64,000 nucleotides of DNA from assembly GCA_963716685.1 (NCBI GenBank), contig CAVQTR010000003.1:2976001-3040000 (forward strand). The letters are read 5' to 3'. The notes under the pieces were generated by a model. That model had not been told where the DNA came from. It did no database searches and saw only the letters and a list, made by a program, of their open reading frames with translations. The stretch is from JALYXI01 sp963716685. GTDB taxonomy: Bacteria; Acidobacteriota; Terriglobia; Bryobacterales; Bryobacteraceae. Of the stretch, positions 8,445 to 16,662 are shown piece after piece (within the stretch, counting starts at the first letter, position 1; every line of letters starts with the position of its first letter). A program made the position numbers and the translations under genes.

Positions 8445-9569
8445 CTAGCCGCAGGCCGCGCGAACAAACCGATCAACCCGCGAGGCCGCTTCCATCAGGT
8501 TTTCATACGAGTTGGCATAGCTGAAGCGGATGAAGCCGTCACCGCGCGAGCCAAACGCGGCTCCGTTCAGGCAGGCCACGCCGGCTTCGGTCAGCAGGCG
8601 GTCGGCGAGATCCCGCGACTCCATTCCGGTTCCCCGCACATCGGCCCACGCATAGAACGCACCGCCGGGAAGACCGCAGGTAAATCCGGGTATGGCATCC
8701 AACGCCGCGCAAAACGCATCGCGCCGGCGGCGGAACTCCGCGACCATCCGCACTACTGGCTCCTGCGTTCCGGTGAGAGCCGCGATTCCCGCGCGTTGCG
8801 TGAAGCTCGCCGTGCAGGAGTTGGAGTTCACCATCAGTTTATTAACAGCTTCCACCAGCCACTCCGGCATAACTCCATAGCCAAGACGCCAGCCGGTCAT
8901 CGCGTAAGTCTTCGAGAAGCCATCGAGGATGATGGTTTTCTCCAGCATGCCGGGCAGGCTCGCGATGGAAGCCGGCGGTGTGTCGCCATAATGCAGGCGC
9001 GTATAAATTTCATCGCTTAGAACCATTACGTCACGGCGTCTCACTTCGTCGGCGATGGCGGCCAGCTGCTCAGGCGGAATCACGTCGCCGCTGGGATTGC
9101 CAGGTGAGTTGAGAATCACCATCTTTGTCTTATCGGTGAACCGGTAGTCGGGAACAGCAGTCGCGCCCAAAAAGCGGATCATCGATTCGTAGATGGGAAA
9201 ACCGGGATCGGGGCAGATCACTTCATCGCCTGGCTCGAGTAGCGCAATCAGGGGAAAGAAGATGATCGGCTTGCCGCCGGGCACCACGCACACATGCTGC
9301 GGCCCCACGCTGATGCCGCGAGACTGGGAGACATAAGCGGCGATGGCTTCGCGCAGCTCCGGGAGGCCCTGGGTGGGGCCGTAGTGCGTGTACCCCTCAT
9401 CCAGAGCGCGCTTGCCTGCTTCCACGATGTGGGCAGGCGTGGGAAAATCCGGCTCACCAATTTCCAGATGAATGATGCTGCGCCCCTGTGCTTCAAGCGC
9501 GCGTGCGCGCACCAGAACGTCGAAGGCGCTCTCCACTCCCAGGCGGGCGATACGTGAGGCGAGTTTCAT
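8445..9569 (-). CDS. Class I/II PLP-dependent aminotransferase (aspartate aminotransferase-like)
   Basis: The 374-residue protein has the fold-type I signatures: the substrate-side IHLEIGEPDFPTP, NSPGNPSGDV, and the PLP lysine region LDGFSKTYAMTGWRLGYG (SKxxxMTGWR-type). It should catalyse transamination of an amino acid in the cytoplasm. Its start overlaps the stop of the small OB-fold gene (ATGA), which in turn overlaps the thiolase gene, so all three form one operon. That linkage hints at amino-acid or acyl-CoA catabolism, but the amino acid used is not readable. Confidence 0.9.
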   Translation of the reverse strand: MKLASRIARLGVESAFDVLVRARALEAQGRSIIHLEIGEPDFPTPAHIVEAGKRALDEGYTHYGPTQGLPELREAIAAYVSQSRGISVGPQHVCVVPGGKPIIFFPLIALLEPGDEVICPDPGFPIYESMIRFLGATAVPDYRFTDKTKMVILNSPGNPSGDVIPPEQLAAIADEVRRRDVMVLSDEIYTRLHYGDTPPASIASLPGMLEKTIILDGFSKTYAMTGWRLGYGVMPEWLVEAVNKLMVNSNSCTASFTQRAGIAALTGTQEPVVRMVAEFRRRRDAFCAALDAIPGFTCGLPGGAFYAWADVRGTGMESRDLADRLLTEAGVACLNGAAFGSRGDGFIRFSYANSYENLMEAASRVDRFVRAACG

Positions 9570-9763
9570 GCCTTTCGGAACCAGACCACGCCATCGTTCT
9601 CACGTACTTGCACCACGTCATCGTCAATCGCCACGCGCTCTCCTTCGATTCGTCCGGTGACCCGCGTTCCATCGTCACGGGTTACCATCGCCACCTGATA
9701 CGGAACGTCCGCCTGAAATGCGGCCGGAGCCAGAAACACCACCGTTTCCGTGTAGACCTTCAT
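9566..9763 (-). CDS. Small DUF35-type OB-fold protein, thiolase partner
   Basis: This 65-residue protein is all-beta in appearance and lies between a thiolase and an aminotransferase with ATGA overlaps on both sides. Its position and small OB-fold-like pattern (VTGRIEGERVAIDDDVVQVRENDGVVWF) fit the C-terminal half of DUF35 proteins that bind thiolases or hydro-lyases. The zinc-ribbon half usual in that family is absent. It probably stabilises the thiolase or helps its substrate bind. The assignment rests mainly on context, so confidence is moderate. Confidence 0.6.
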   Translation of the reverse strand: MKVYTETVVFLAPAAFQADVPYQVAMVTRDDGTRVTGRIEGERVAIDDDVVQVRENDGVVWFRKA

Positions 9764-10923
9764 CGAACCTGTCCCAATATGGTTACCACGCAGGTGCCGC
9801 CGGAACCACCGAGATTTTGGGCCAGGCCCACAGAGTGCCGCGCCAGCTGGCGGTCTCCTGCTTCACAGCGGATCTGCTGCACAACGTCGCAGATCTGCGC
9901 CACCCCAGTGGCGCCCACCGGGTGACCCTTGGACTTAAGGCCGCCGCTCGCATTGACCGGCATGCGGCCGGAGCGCCGGGTTCCGCCCTCCGCCGAAAAG
10001 AAGCCTCCCTGCCCCGGCTGGACAAAGCCCAGATCTTCCATGGCAACAATCTCCGCAATGGTGAAGCAGTCGTGCAGCTCGGCGAACTCGATCTGCCGGG
10101 GACCGAGCCCGGCCATCCCATAAGCTTTTTGTGCCGCGATTCGCAATGCGGGGAAGGTGGTGATGTCGGCCTTCCGATCAAGCGCCACAAAATCGGACGC
10201 CTGAGCGATGCCGAGGACGCGCACAGGCTTGTCGGTGAACTCCGCCGCGCGGTCGAGGGGCGCAAGCATCACCGCGGCTGCTCCATCACTGATCAGCGAG
10301 CAGTCATAAAGGGTAAGGGGATCAGCGATCGGCTTGCCGGCCATGGCCTGTTCGAGTGTGATCACCTTGCGCATTTGCGCATCGGGGTTGAGCGCTCCGT
10401 TCTCGTGGTTCTTCACGGCGACGGCTGCCAGATGCTCGCGGGTGGTTCCGTACTGGTGCATGTGGCGGCGCGCAATCATGGCGAACAGCGAAGGGAAGGT
10501 GGAGCCCGCGCGGATCTCCGTGGCGCAGTCGCCTGCCGCAGCCAGGATTTCGGTCACGCGAGGCGTGGGCTGCGTGGTCATCTTCTCCGCCCCCAAGACC
10601 ATCACGAGGTCGCTCACGCCGCTCGCAACGTCCAGCCAGCCATGGTAAAAGGCCGACCCGCTGGAAGCGCAGGCGTTTTCAATGCGCGTGGCAGGAATGC
10701 CTGCCATGCCGAGCGCTGCGCAAATGTAAGGCGCAAGATGATTCTGTCCTGTGAACGACGGACCCGCAAAATTGCCGAGGAAGAACGAATCCACCTGCGT
10801 GGGCCAAACGCCGGAATCGCGTAAGCATTTCTCCGCAGCGGCAACCGCCAGCGCGCGCAGATCCTGATCCGGGAAAGCTCCGAAAGGAGTTTTGCCGATG
10901 CCAATAACCGCGACGGTGCGCAT
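9760..10923 (-). CDS. Thiolase family protein, SCP-x/acetyl-CoA acetyltransferase-like
   Basis: The 387-residue protein has the thiolase landmarks: nucleophilic Cys85 in IENACASSGSAF, the ELHDCFT loop of SCP2-type thiolases, and GGLKSKGHPVGATG with the active-site histidine. The usual C-terminal CGGGGQG is replaced by LGGSGGTCVV, as in the SCP-x/thiolase-like branch. It condenses or cleaves acyl-CoA thioesters, probably in beta-oxidation of a branched or unusual substrate. It is the first gene of the operon, reading away from the secreted protein gene at 10986. Confidence 0.9.
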   Translation of the reverse strand: MRTVAVIGIGKTPFGAFPDQDLRALAVAAAEKCLRDSGVWPTQVDSFFLGNFAGPSFTGQNHLAPYICAALGMAGIPATRIENACASSGSAFYHGWLDVASGVSDLVMVLGAEKMTTQPTPRVTEILAAAGDCATEIRAGSTFPSLFAMIARRHMHQYGTTREHLAAVAVKNHENGALNPDAQMRKVITLEQAMAGKPIADPLTLYDCSLISDGAAAVMLAPLDRAAEFTDKPVRVLGIAQASDFVALDRKADITTFPALRIAAQKAYGMAGLGPRQIEFAELHDCFTIAEIVAMEDLGFVQPGQGGFFSAEGGTRRSGRMPVNASGGLKSKGHPVGATGVAQICDVVQQIRCEAGDRQLARHSVGLAQNLGGSGGTCVVTILGQVR

Positions 10924-10985
10924 GCTCTGACGATATCAACTCAGGGGATTGGAAGGAGACGTGCAATTTGGCACATCAGGTATTT

Positions 10986-11447
10986 ATGCGAATCACTCAC
11001 CTTGCTCTCTCCGCCGTTTTGGCGCTTCCCGCGGCCGTTGTTGCCACCGAGAAACCAGACATTACCGGAACGTGGCAATTGGATGTCAGCCGGTCGAATT
11101 TCGGCAGCCAGGCTGCTCCGGATTCCATGACGCTGCGGGTTACCGAGGGAAAGCACAAGACTCTGCAGATCTCACAAACCAGCACAAGTCCAGGCGACCT
11201 GCGTACGGTGGAAACGGAATGCCGCACTGACGGCAACTTCCATCCGGTGGACGGACCGGTAGGCGGTTCGGTGCGGTGTAAGTGGCAGGGTGACACGCTG
11301 GTGAGCGAAAAGGAACTGCCGGACGGCCACAGGAAACTGGAAATGCGGCTGACCGTTTCGCCGGACCGTGCGACGGCCACCGAACAGCTGCACGTCACCG
11401 GCACTTCCGGGGCAAGCGACACCACGCTGGTTTGGAAAAGGATGTAA
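10986..11447 (+). CDS. Secreted protein of unknown function
   Basis: The ATG at 10986 opens into a signal peptide (MRITHLALSAVLALPAAVVA), so it is preferred to the TTG at 10968. The mature part of about 130 residues starts TEKPDITGTWQLDVSRSNFG, the opening of a lipocalin-like or calycin-like beta-barrel seen in many acidobacterial exported proteins. It continues with alternating beta strands. No catalytic residues stand out. It probably resides in the periplasm. The gene is divergent from the thiolase operon and is followed after 9 nt by another envelope protein. Confidence 0.65.
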   Translation: MRITHLALSAVLALPAAVVATEKPDITGTWQLDVSRSNFGSQAAPDSMTLRVTEGKHKTLQISQTSTSPGDLRTVETECRTDGNFHPVDGPVGGSVRCKWQGDTLVSEKELPDGHRKLEMRLTVSPDRATATEQLHVTGTSGASDTTLVWKRM

Positions 11448-11456
11448 TTTGGCAGA

Positions 11457-11882
11457 GTGAACGTCGAACCGCTGCGTAAGATCCTGCCGTATTCGACAGT
11501 CGTGGTGGTGCTGGCCGCACTGTATGTTGCTTATACGTTTTATTCCCGCCGGGACGCCGAGCACCACCTGGAACATGCCGAGGCCGTCTCGGAAGCGGAG
11601 AAGGCGCGGCAGTCGCTCGACCGCGTGGGTGGCGGAGATCTGAAAATCCTTCAGTTCTACGCTTCGCCGCCTCAAGTCCAGAAGGGACAGGGCGCGAAGC
11701 TGTGCTATGGCGTGGCATTCGCCAAAACAGTCCGGATCGAGCCGCCTACCGATGCTATTTGGCCTTCCCTTGGGAACTGCGTCGAGGTGAAACCCGCCGG
11801 CACTACGCATTACACCTTAACGGCCCGGGATACCCAGGGTAAGGAAACCACCAAAACCACCGATATAGAGGTTGTCCGCTGA
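11457..11882 (+). CDS. Membrane-anchored protein with Ig-like domain
   Basis: The 141-residue product has a single N-terminal transmembrane anchor (about residues 10-28, YSTVVVVLAALYVAYTF) and a short charged helix rich in Glu and Ala. A small beta-sandwich follows, with ILQFYASPPQVQKGQGAKLCYGV and TTHYTLTARDTQGKET. That closing pattern is typical of Ig-like/PKD-type domains of exported bacterial proteins. Two cysteines (LCYGV and GNCVEV) could form a disulfide. Start is GTG without a strong ribosome site. Function is unknown; it may present a binding domain in the periplasm. Confidence 0.6.
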   Translation: MNVEPLRKILPYSTVVVVLAALYVAYTFYSRRDAEHHLEHAEAVSEAEKARQSLDRVGGGDLKILQFYASPPQVQKGQGAKLCYGVAFAKTVRIEPPTDAIWPSLGNCVEVKPAGTTHYTLTARDTQGKETTKTTDIEVVR

Positions 11883-11932
11883 CACGATAGAATCAGGTTT
11901 GTTTCCACGTTTGGCGGACTGGAGCGTCACAT

Positions 11933-12475
11933 TTGTTTAAGGGACGAAAATTGGACCTGGCCATCGAGACCGCACTCACGACGCAGGAACAGCGGAATCG
12001 CTTTGTCGCGGACAATTTGCGCCGCATTTTCCTGCAAATTTATCGAATGGTCGGGAACGTGGCGGATGCTCAGGATCTGACGCAGGAAGCTTTCATCAAA
12101 GCCCTGCAGCGGCAGGAGCAGCTGAAGGACGAACAGAAGGCCGCTCACTGGCTTTCGCGCATTGCCACCAATACGGCGCTCGATTTTCTGCGGCGTCACG
12201 GGCGCGTGACGTTTTGCGAGATCGAATATGCGCCGGAAAGCCACTCCGAAAGCCCGGAAGACGTGCTGCTGCGCGGCGAGCATCAGGAGTATCTGCAGGA
12301 CGCGCTGGCCACGCTGACCCCGCGCGAACGCGCCGCCTTCGTTCTGCGCGATCTGGAAGACCTGCCGGCGGCCGAGGTGGCGAGCCGTCTCAACTGCACC
12401 AGGGCGACCGTGCGGTCGCATATCGCAAACGCACGCATCAAGCTCAGGAAGTACATGTCGAAGAGGAAAAGATGA
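11933..12475 (+). CDS. RNA polymerase sigma factor, ECF subfamily
   Basis: The 180-residue protein carries sigma region 2 (RMVGNVADAQDLTQEAFIKAL, with the DAxDLxQEAF pattern) and region 4 (LTPRERAAFVLRDLEDLPAAEVASRL followed by a helix-turn-helix, TRATVRSHIANARIKLRKYM). Regions 1.1 and 3 are absent, as in ECF factors. Both TTG at 11933 and TTG at 11951 have a ribosome-binding sequence (GGAG and AAGGGA), so the exact start is open. It overlaps the downstream anti-sigma gene by 4 nt (ATGA), which shows the pair is co-expressed. Confidence 0.92.
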   Translation: MFKGRKLDLAIETALTTQEQRNRFVADNLRRIFLQIYRMVGNVADAQDLTQEAFIKALQRQEQLKDEQKAAHWLSRIATNTALDFLRRHGRVTFCEIEYAPESHSESPEDVLLRGEHQEYLQDALATLTPRERAAFVLRDLEDLPAAEVASRLNCTRATVRSHIANARIKLRKYMSKRKR

Positions 12476-13047
12476 AACATCCCAGCGACTCGGATTTGGC
12501 TCTCTATGCCGGCGGGGATCTTGGCTGGCTGCGGCAAACGCTGGCGGAACGGCATGTGCGCAGGTGCGGTGCGTGTCAGAGTGTGGCGGCGGATTTCTCC
12601 GAACTGCGGTCCGAAAACGGCGCGGTGGCGGATGCTGGTGCGGGCGCGATTTCGGATCTGCAGTGGAACCGGCTCGCCATTGACATGCAGGCAAATATTC
12701 GGCTCGGTCTGGCAGCCGGGGAGTGCGTCCATCAGCGGCCTTCCCGGAGTGTGGTTTCGGGACGCCGTCTGGCATGGGCCGGGGGCGTGGTGACGCTGCT
12801 GTTGATGGCGGGGATCTGGACGCAACGCCCGGTAGTGCATCCCGCCGTGGGACGCGCAGTGACCGGAACGGTTTTGGAAGCCGCGGAGAGCGGCATTCAG
12901 GTGCGCGAAGGTCGCCAGACGCTGCGCATCCTGAACAGTTCCAACCACAACGTCAGCTATTCCGTAGGCGGACAGGGCGAACTGCGCGCGCGCTCGCTTG
13001 ATCCGGAAACGGGGAATGTGACGATCACCCATGTTTACGGCGAGTAA
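12472..13047 (+). CDS. Membrane anti-sigma factor with zinc-finger-like (ZAS) N-terminus
   Basis: The 191-residue protein has a cytoplasmic head with an Hx3Cx2C zinc anti-sigma motif (ERHVRRCGACQ). One transmembrane segment follows (RLAWAGGVVTLLLMAGIW, about residues 98-115), and a periplasmic beta-rich tail of about 70 residues that could sense a signal. It would hold the upstream ECF sigma factor inactive at the membrane. ATGA overlap with the sigma gene and a 17-nt overlap with the next gene place it in one operon. Confidence 0.87.
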   Translation: MKHPSDSDLALYAGGDLGWLRQTLAERHVRRCGACQSVAADFSELRSENGAVADAGAGAISDLQWNRLAIDMQANIRLGLAAGECVHQRPSRSVVSGRRLAWAGGVVTLLLMAGIWTQRPVVHPAVGRAVTGTVLEAAESGIQVREGRQTLRILNSSNHNVSYSVGGQGELRARSLDPETGNVTITHVYGE

Positions 13048-14176
13048 GGCGCTCCTGGTTTTGGGTGCGGCGGCCGCTATCCTGCAGGCGCAGGAAGGTC
13101 CGCTGGATCCTTACAGTTCGGTGAAGTTCAATCTGCCGGATGGTTCACCGGTCTCCATGATGTCAGCGGATTACGGGGATTCGCGGGCCATAGCGCGCGG
13201 CGGCGCGCTGGTCCTGGACCTTCACATGGCGCTCAAGCTGCGCAATTCGGATTCGCGACGCATTCGCGGGATCACGATGCTGGTGACCGCGCAGGAATCG
13301 GCACCGGGCGGGCGTGCTTCCTATTCCGTGCCGACCCTGGATGTGGGTCCGGGCGAAACTTTCCCGGTGAAAATCGACGTGCGGCTGATTCGTCCGTTGC
13401 AGGCGGGAAGCGGGCCGCTTGTTCAGGTTTCGCTGGACGGCGTGTTATTCCAGGGTCTGGATTTTTATGGCCCGAACAAGCTGAATTCACGCCGCACCAT
13501 GACGTTCTGGGAGACCGAAAACCAGCGCGATCGGAAGTATTTCAAGCAGGTGCTCGCGGCGAAGGGAATTTCCGGCCTGCAGCATGAAATGCTCGACAGT
13601 CTGGCGAGGCAGGCGGATCGGCCTGGAGTGGATGTGCAGGTAAGCCGGGATGGACGCTCCACGGGACCGGCGGCGACAGCGGACCGCGTTCAGCCGTTTG
13701 CGTTTCTCGAGTTGCCGGAAGCGCCGGTCCAGCCGACACGCGGCTGGGCGGACATCTCCGGGAATGAAGCCCGGGATGCGCGGATCCAGATTCATAATTC
13801 GTCTCTGAAGCCTGTGCGTTACGTGGAGATCGGCTGGGTAGTGAAAGACCGCGATGGCCGCGAGTATATGGCGGGTTCGGTTCCGGCGGCGGAGACTGAT
13901 CTGTACCTGCCGGCCGGACACGGGGGAGAGATTTTGCAGGATACGTCACTCCGGTTCCTGCGTGCGCCGGGCGTGCCGCTGAATGTGCAGTCGATGACTG
14001 GTTTCGTGAGCCAGGTGGAATTCAGCGACGGCCGGGTTTGGGTGCCGACACGCGACGGCCTGGGCAAATCGAAGCTGAACCGCCTGATCCCGCCCTCGCC
14101 CGAGGAGCAGAGGCTGACGGACCTTTATCGCAAAAAGGGAATTCAGGCTTTGCTGCAGGATCTCAACCGCTATTAG
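13031..14176 (+). CDS. Exported protein of unknown function, sigma/anti-sigma operon
   Basis: The 381-residue protein begins with a signal peptide (FTASKALLVLGAAAAILQAQ) and has no membrane spans after it. The mature chain is beta-rich, with two similar-looking parts (about residues 25-145 and 235-345) such as LHMALKLRNSDSRRIRGITMLV and IQIHNSSLKPVRYVEIGWVV. These read like Ig-like or DUF-type sandwich domains. I do not recognise the family. It overlaps the anti-sigma gene by 17 nt, so it is likely a target or the signal receptor of that ECF system. Confidence 0.7.
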   Translation: MFTASKALLVLGAAAAILQAQEGPLDPYSSVKFNLPDGSPVSMMSADYGDSRAIARGGALVLDLHMALKLRNSDSRRIRGITMLVTAQESAPGGRASYSVPTLDVGPGETFPVKIDVRLIRPLQAGSGPLVQVSLDGVLFQGLDFYGPNKLNSRRTMTFWETENQRDRKYFKQVLAAKGISGLQHEMLDSLARQADRPGVDVQVSRDGRSTGPAATADRVQPFAFLELPEAPVQPTRGWADISGNEARDARIQIHNSSLKPVRYVEIGWVVKDRDGREYMAGSVPAAETDLYLPAGHGGEILQDTSLRFLRAPGVPLNVQSMTGFVSQVEFSDGRVWVPTRDGLGKSKLNRLIPPSPEEQRLTDLYRKKGIQALLQDLNRY

Positions 14177-14179
14177 CCC

Positions 14180-14353
14180 GTGCCCACAGAAAGGGAACTG
14201 CTCGACCGTATCCGCTTCCTCGAAGAGCAGAACAGCGCGCTGCAGGACAAGCTGGATGAAATCTGGTCCGTGCTCGCTCCGGTGTACGAACCGGATGAAG
14301 ACGCCGACGACATGGGGCTGGTCCAGATCGATCCGGCCGGCAAACCGCAGTAG
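14180..14353 (+). CDS. Small coiled-coil protein, 57 aa
   Basis: A GTG at 14180, 3 nt after the preceding stop, opens a 57-codon frame. Its first 30 residues are an amphipathic helix with heptad leucines and isoleucines (ELLDRIRFLEEQNSALQDKL), followed by an acidic tail (EPDEDADDMGLVQIDPAG). Spacing and composition argue that it is translated as the last gene of the ECF operon. It may mediate dimerisation or regulation; no family is recognised. Confidence 0.6.
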   Translation: MPTERELLDRIRFLEEQNSALQDKLDEIWSVLAPVYEPDEDADDMGLVQIDPAGKPQ

Positions 14354-14358
14354 CGTCT

Positions 14359-14913
14359 CTAGCGGCTTCTCACGCGGTACAGCGTGTAGCAGGCGGTGAG
14401 CAGCACCACGGCCGCGACCAGAATGCCTCCGTTGACGTAGCGCCCCCAGCGTTCCCAGCTCTCGCCCACGAAGTATCCGATCGAAAGAAACGTAACTACC
14501 CACAGGAAGCCGCCGGACCAGGCATACAGGGCGAAGTCACGCGGTTTCATCTTCGCGCTGCCAGCTACGAGTGCAGTAAAGTGGCGCACGCCCACCACGA
14601 AGTAGCCGAAGAACAGCGTCCAGCGGCCATACCGCTCAAACCAAGTCTGGGCGCGGCACCAGTATTTGGTCTGGCCTTTCAGCCATCTGGCTCCGGTCCG
14701 CCCCAGGATATAGCTCAGGGTGATGCCGCAGAGGCTTCCGGCATAAGCGGCGGCCAGCGTAACGGCGGGGTGCAGCGTTCCCTTGTGAATCAGGATGCCC
14801 GCCACCACCAGAATAGTTTCGTCCGGAATCAGAGGGCCCACGATGCCCAGCATCAGAAGCCCGAAGATGGCGACGTAGCCGTATTGCGAGACGAATGTCT
14901 GGGCCCAGGCCAT
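14359..14913 (-). CDS. DedA family membrane protein (VTT domain)
   Basis: The 184-residue protein has four to five hydrophobic segments and the DedA core: LIPDETILVVAGILI, the conserved LGRTGARWLKGQ turn and FGYFVVGVRHFTALVAGSAKM with its RxxTxxxAG-like motif. DedA/VTT proteins are linked to lipid carrier (undecaprenyl phosphate) or phospholipid flipping across the inner membrane. It is the last gene of selD-pyrF-dedA on the minus strand, 6 nt after pyrF. Confidence 0.9.
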   Translation of the reverse strand: MAWAQTFVSQYGYVAIFGLLMLGIVGPLIPDETILVVAGILIHKGTLHPAVTLAAAYAGSLCGITLSYILGRTGARWLKGQTKYWCRAQTWFERYGRWTLFFGYFVVGVRHFTALVAGSAKMKPRDFALYAWSGGFLWVVTFLSIGYFVGESWERWGRYVNGGILVAAVVLLTACYTLYRVRSR

Positions 14914-14919
14914 CGCGGC

Positions 14920-15615
14920 TTAGGCGCGTACCTGTTCCAGCTCTTCCCGAATTCGGCGTACGGCGGCCAGGGGATCCTTTGCCCGCGTCACCTGCCTGCC
15001 GACGACCAGGTAATCCGCGCCGTCGCGGATCGCTTCGGCTGGCGTGGCAGTGCGTTTCTGATCGCCCGCGTCCGCCCCTCCCGAACGCACGCCCGGGGTC
15101 ACCAGGATGGCATCTGTTCCGGCCAGCTCGCGGATGGTGCGCGCCTCCAGCGGGGATGCCACTACGCCGTCACACCCGGCCGCCAAGGCGTTCTTCACGC
15201 GCAACGCAACCAGGTCGCGCACATCGCACGGGTAACCGAGATCTTCCAGATCCCGTTCGTCGAAGCTGGTGAGCACAGTAACGCCCAGCAGCCGCAGGGT
15301 TCCCGCCCCGCGGCCATCCACCGCGGCGCGCATCACCGCGCACGAACCATGCACGGTCAGGAAACGAACACCGGTTTTCGCCACCTGCGCCACCGCGCGT
15401 TTCACCGTTTCGCCGATGTCGTACAGTTTCAGGTCGAGAAACACGTTCAGGTGCTGCTTCACCAGTTCGCGGACGAAGTCCATGCCGGCGGCGGTATAAA
15501 GCTCCAGCCCGACCTTATAGAAGCGCACTTCGGGTGACAGGCGCTCCACCAGCGCGCGCGCATCGGCGGCGCTTTCGACATCCAGCGCAATGATCAGCGG
15601 ATCTGCTTCAAACAA
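14920..15615 (-). CDS. pyrF: Orotidine 5'-phosphate decarboxylase
   Basis: The 231-residue protein has the OMP decarboxylase catalytic array: Asp61, Lys63 and Asp66 in FLDLKLYDIGETV. The phosphate-binding LVTPGVRSGGADAGDQKR loop is also present. It catalyses the last step of UMP synthesis. The start is TTG at 15615, which overlaps the selD stop by 8 nt. Its operon partners are selD and dedA; the association looks like organisation only, not shared function. Confidence 0.96.
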   Translation of the reverse strand: MFEADPLIIALDVESAADARALVERLSPEVRFYKVGLELYTAAGMDFVRELVKQHLNVFLDLKLYDIGETVKRAVAQVAKTGVRFLTVHGSCAVMRAAVDGRGAGTLRLLGVTVLTSFDERDLEDLGYPCDVRDLVALRVKNALAAGCDGVVASPLEARTIRELAGTDAILVTPGVRSGGADAGDQKRTATPAEAIRDGADYLVVGRQVTRAKDPLAAVRRIREELEQVRA

Positions 15616-16627
15616 GATGGATCACCCTTCCGGTCTTTTCTATCACACGCCCGACGCGATGCGCCGCGGGAAAGGCCGCCGTCAACGCCGCGGCATCTTC
15701 TTCCGGCAGAGCGATCAGCAGGCCGCCGGAGGTTTGGGGATCGTAAAGAAGATTCTCCACCTCTTCGGGAATCGCGCGGTGCGCCTCGACGCACGATGAC
15801 GCAAATGCTCGATTGTTCTTCAGGCCTCCCGAGAGCGCGCCCTGCTGCGCATACTCCATCGCGCCGGGCAGGAAGCGCAGCTGGCCTACTTCGATCTCCA
15901 GCGTGACGCGGCTTCCCACCGCCATTTCGCGCGCATGCCCCAGGAGCCCGAAGCCGGAGACATCCGTGCAGCCGTGGACATCGAAGCGCAGCATCGCCTC
16001 GCAGGCCGCGCGGTTCAGTGTGAGCATCGATTCGATAGACGCTTCCACATCGCTGTCCCGCGCCATTCCGCGCTTAAGAGCAGTGGAAACCACGCCTGTC
16101 CCCAGGCGCTTGGTGAACACCAGAGCGTCGCCCGAGCGCGCGCCGGAGTTGGTCTTGACCTGGTTCGGATGGATGGTCCCGGTGACCGCGTAGCCAAACT
16201 TCGCTTCCTCGTCGCTCACGCTGTGGCCGCCCAGAATCACCGCGCCGGCTTCGTGGATTTTGCTCGCGCCACCCTTCATGATGGCTTCCAGATGCTCCAG
16301 ATCGCCGTCAGCGGGCCAGGCCAGAATGCTGAGCGCAGAAATCGGCACGCCGCCCATCGCGTAAATATCGCTCAGGGCATTGGCGGCGGCGATGGCGCCG
16401 AAGGTGTAGGGATCGTCCACGACAGGCGTGAAGAAGTCCACCGTCTGCACCAGCGCGAGGTCGGAGGATACCTGGTACACACCCGCATCGTCTGAGGTGT
16501 CGAAGCCAACCAGCACGTTCGCGTTTGCCACGCGCGGCACCGTGGCCAGCACACGGTCGAGAATCGCGGGATTCAGTTTCGACGCGCAGCCGCCAGCCTT
16601 CACGTGAGACGTTAACTTCGCTTCCAT
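15608..16627 (-). CDS. selD: Selenide, water dikinase (selenophosphate synthetase)
   Basis: The 339-residue enzyme makes selenophosphate, the selenium donor for selenocysteine. It has the N-terminal GGCASK motif with the essential Cys14 and Lys17 (equivalent to Cys17 and Lys20 of the E. coli enzyme). ATP-binding signatures include VDFFTPVVDDPYTFGAIAAANALSDIYAMGG. The position that is Cys or Sec in some relatives (third residue after Cys14 minus one) is Ser here. ATG at 16627 is preceded by GAGGG immediately upstream. It is consistent with the tRNA-Sec gene at 34173. selA, selB and a selenoprotein were not found in the window. Confidence 0.96.
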   Translation of the reverse strand: MEAKLTSHVKAGGCASKLNPAILDRVLATVPRVANANVLVGFDTSDDAGVYQVSSDLALVQTVDFFTPVVDDPYTFGAIAAANALSDIYAMGGVPISALSILAWPADGDLEHLEAIMKGGASKIHEAGAVILGGHSVSDEEAKFGYAVTGTIHPNQVKTNSGARSGDALVFTKRLGTGVVSTALKRGMARDSDVEASIESMLTLNRAACEAMLRFDVHGCTDVSGFGLLGHAREMAVGSRVTLEIEVGQLRFLPGAMEYAQQGALSGGLKNNRAFASSCVEAHRAIPEEVENLLYDPQTSGGLLIALPEEDAAALTAAFPAAHRVGRVIEKTGRVIHLV

Positions 16628-16662
16628 CCCTCTATGATCGGTCTTCTTTATAATCAAATCCA

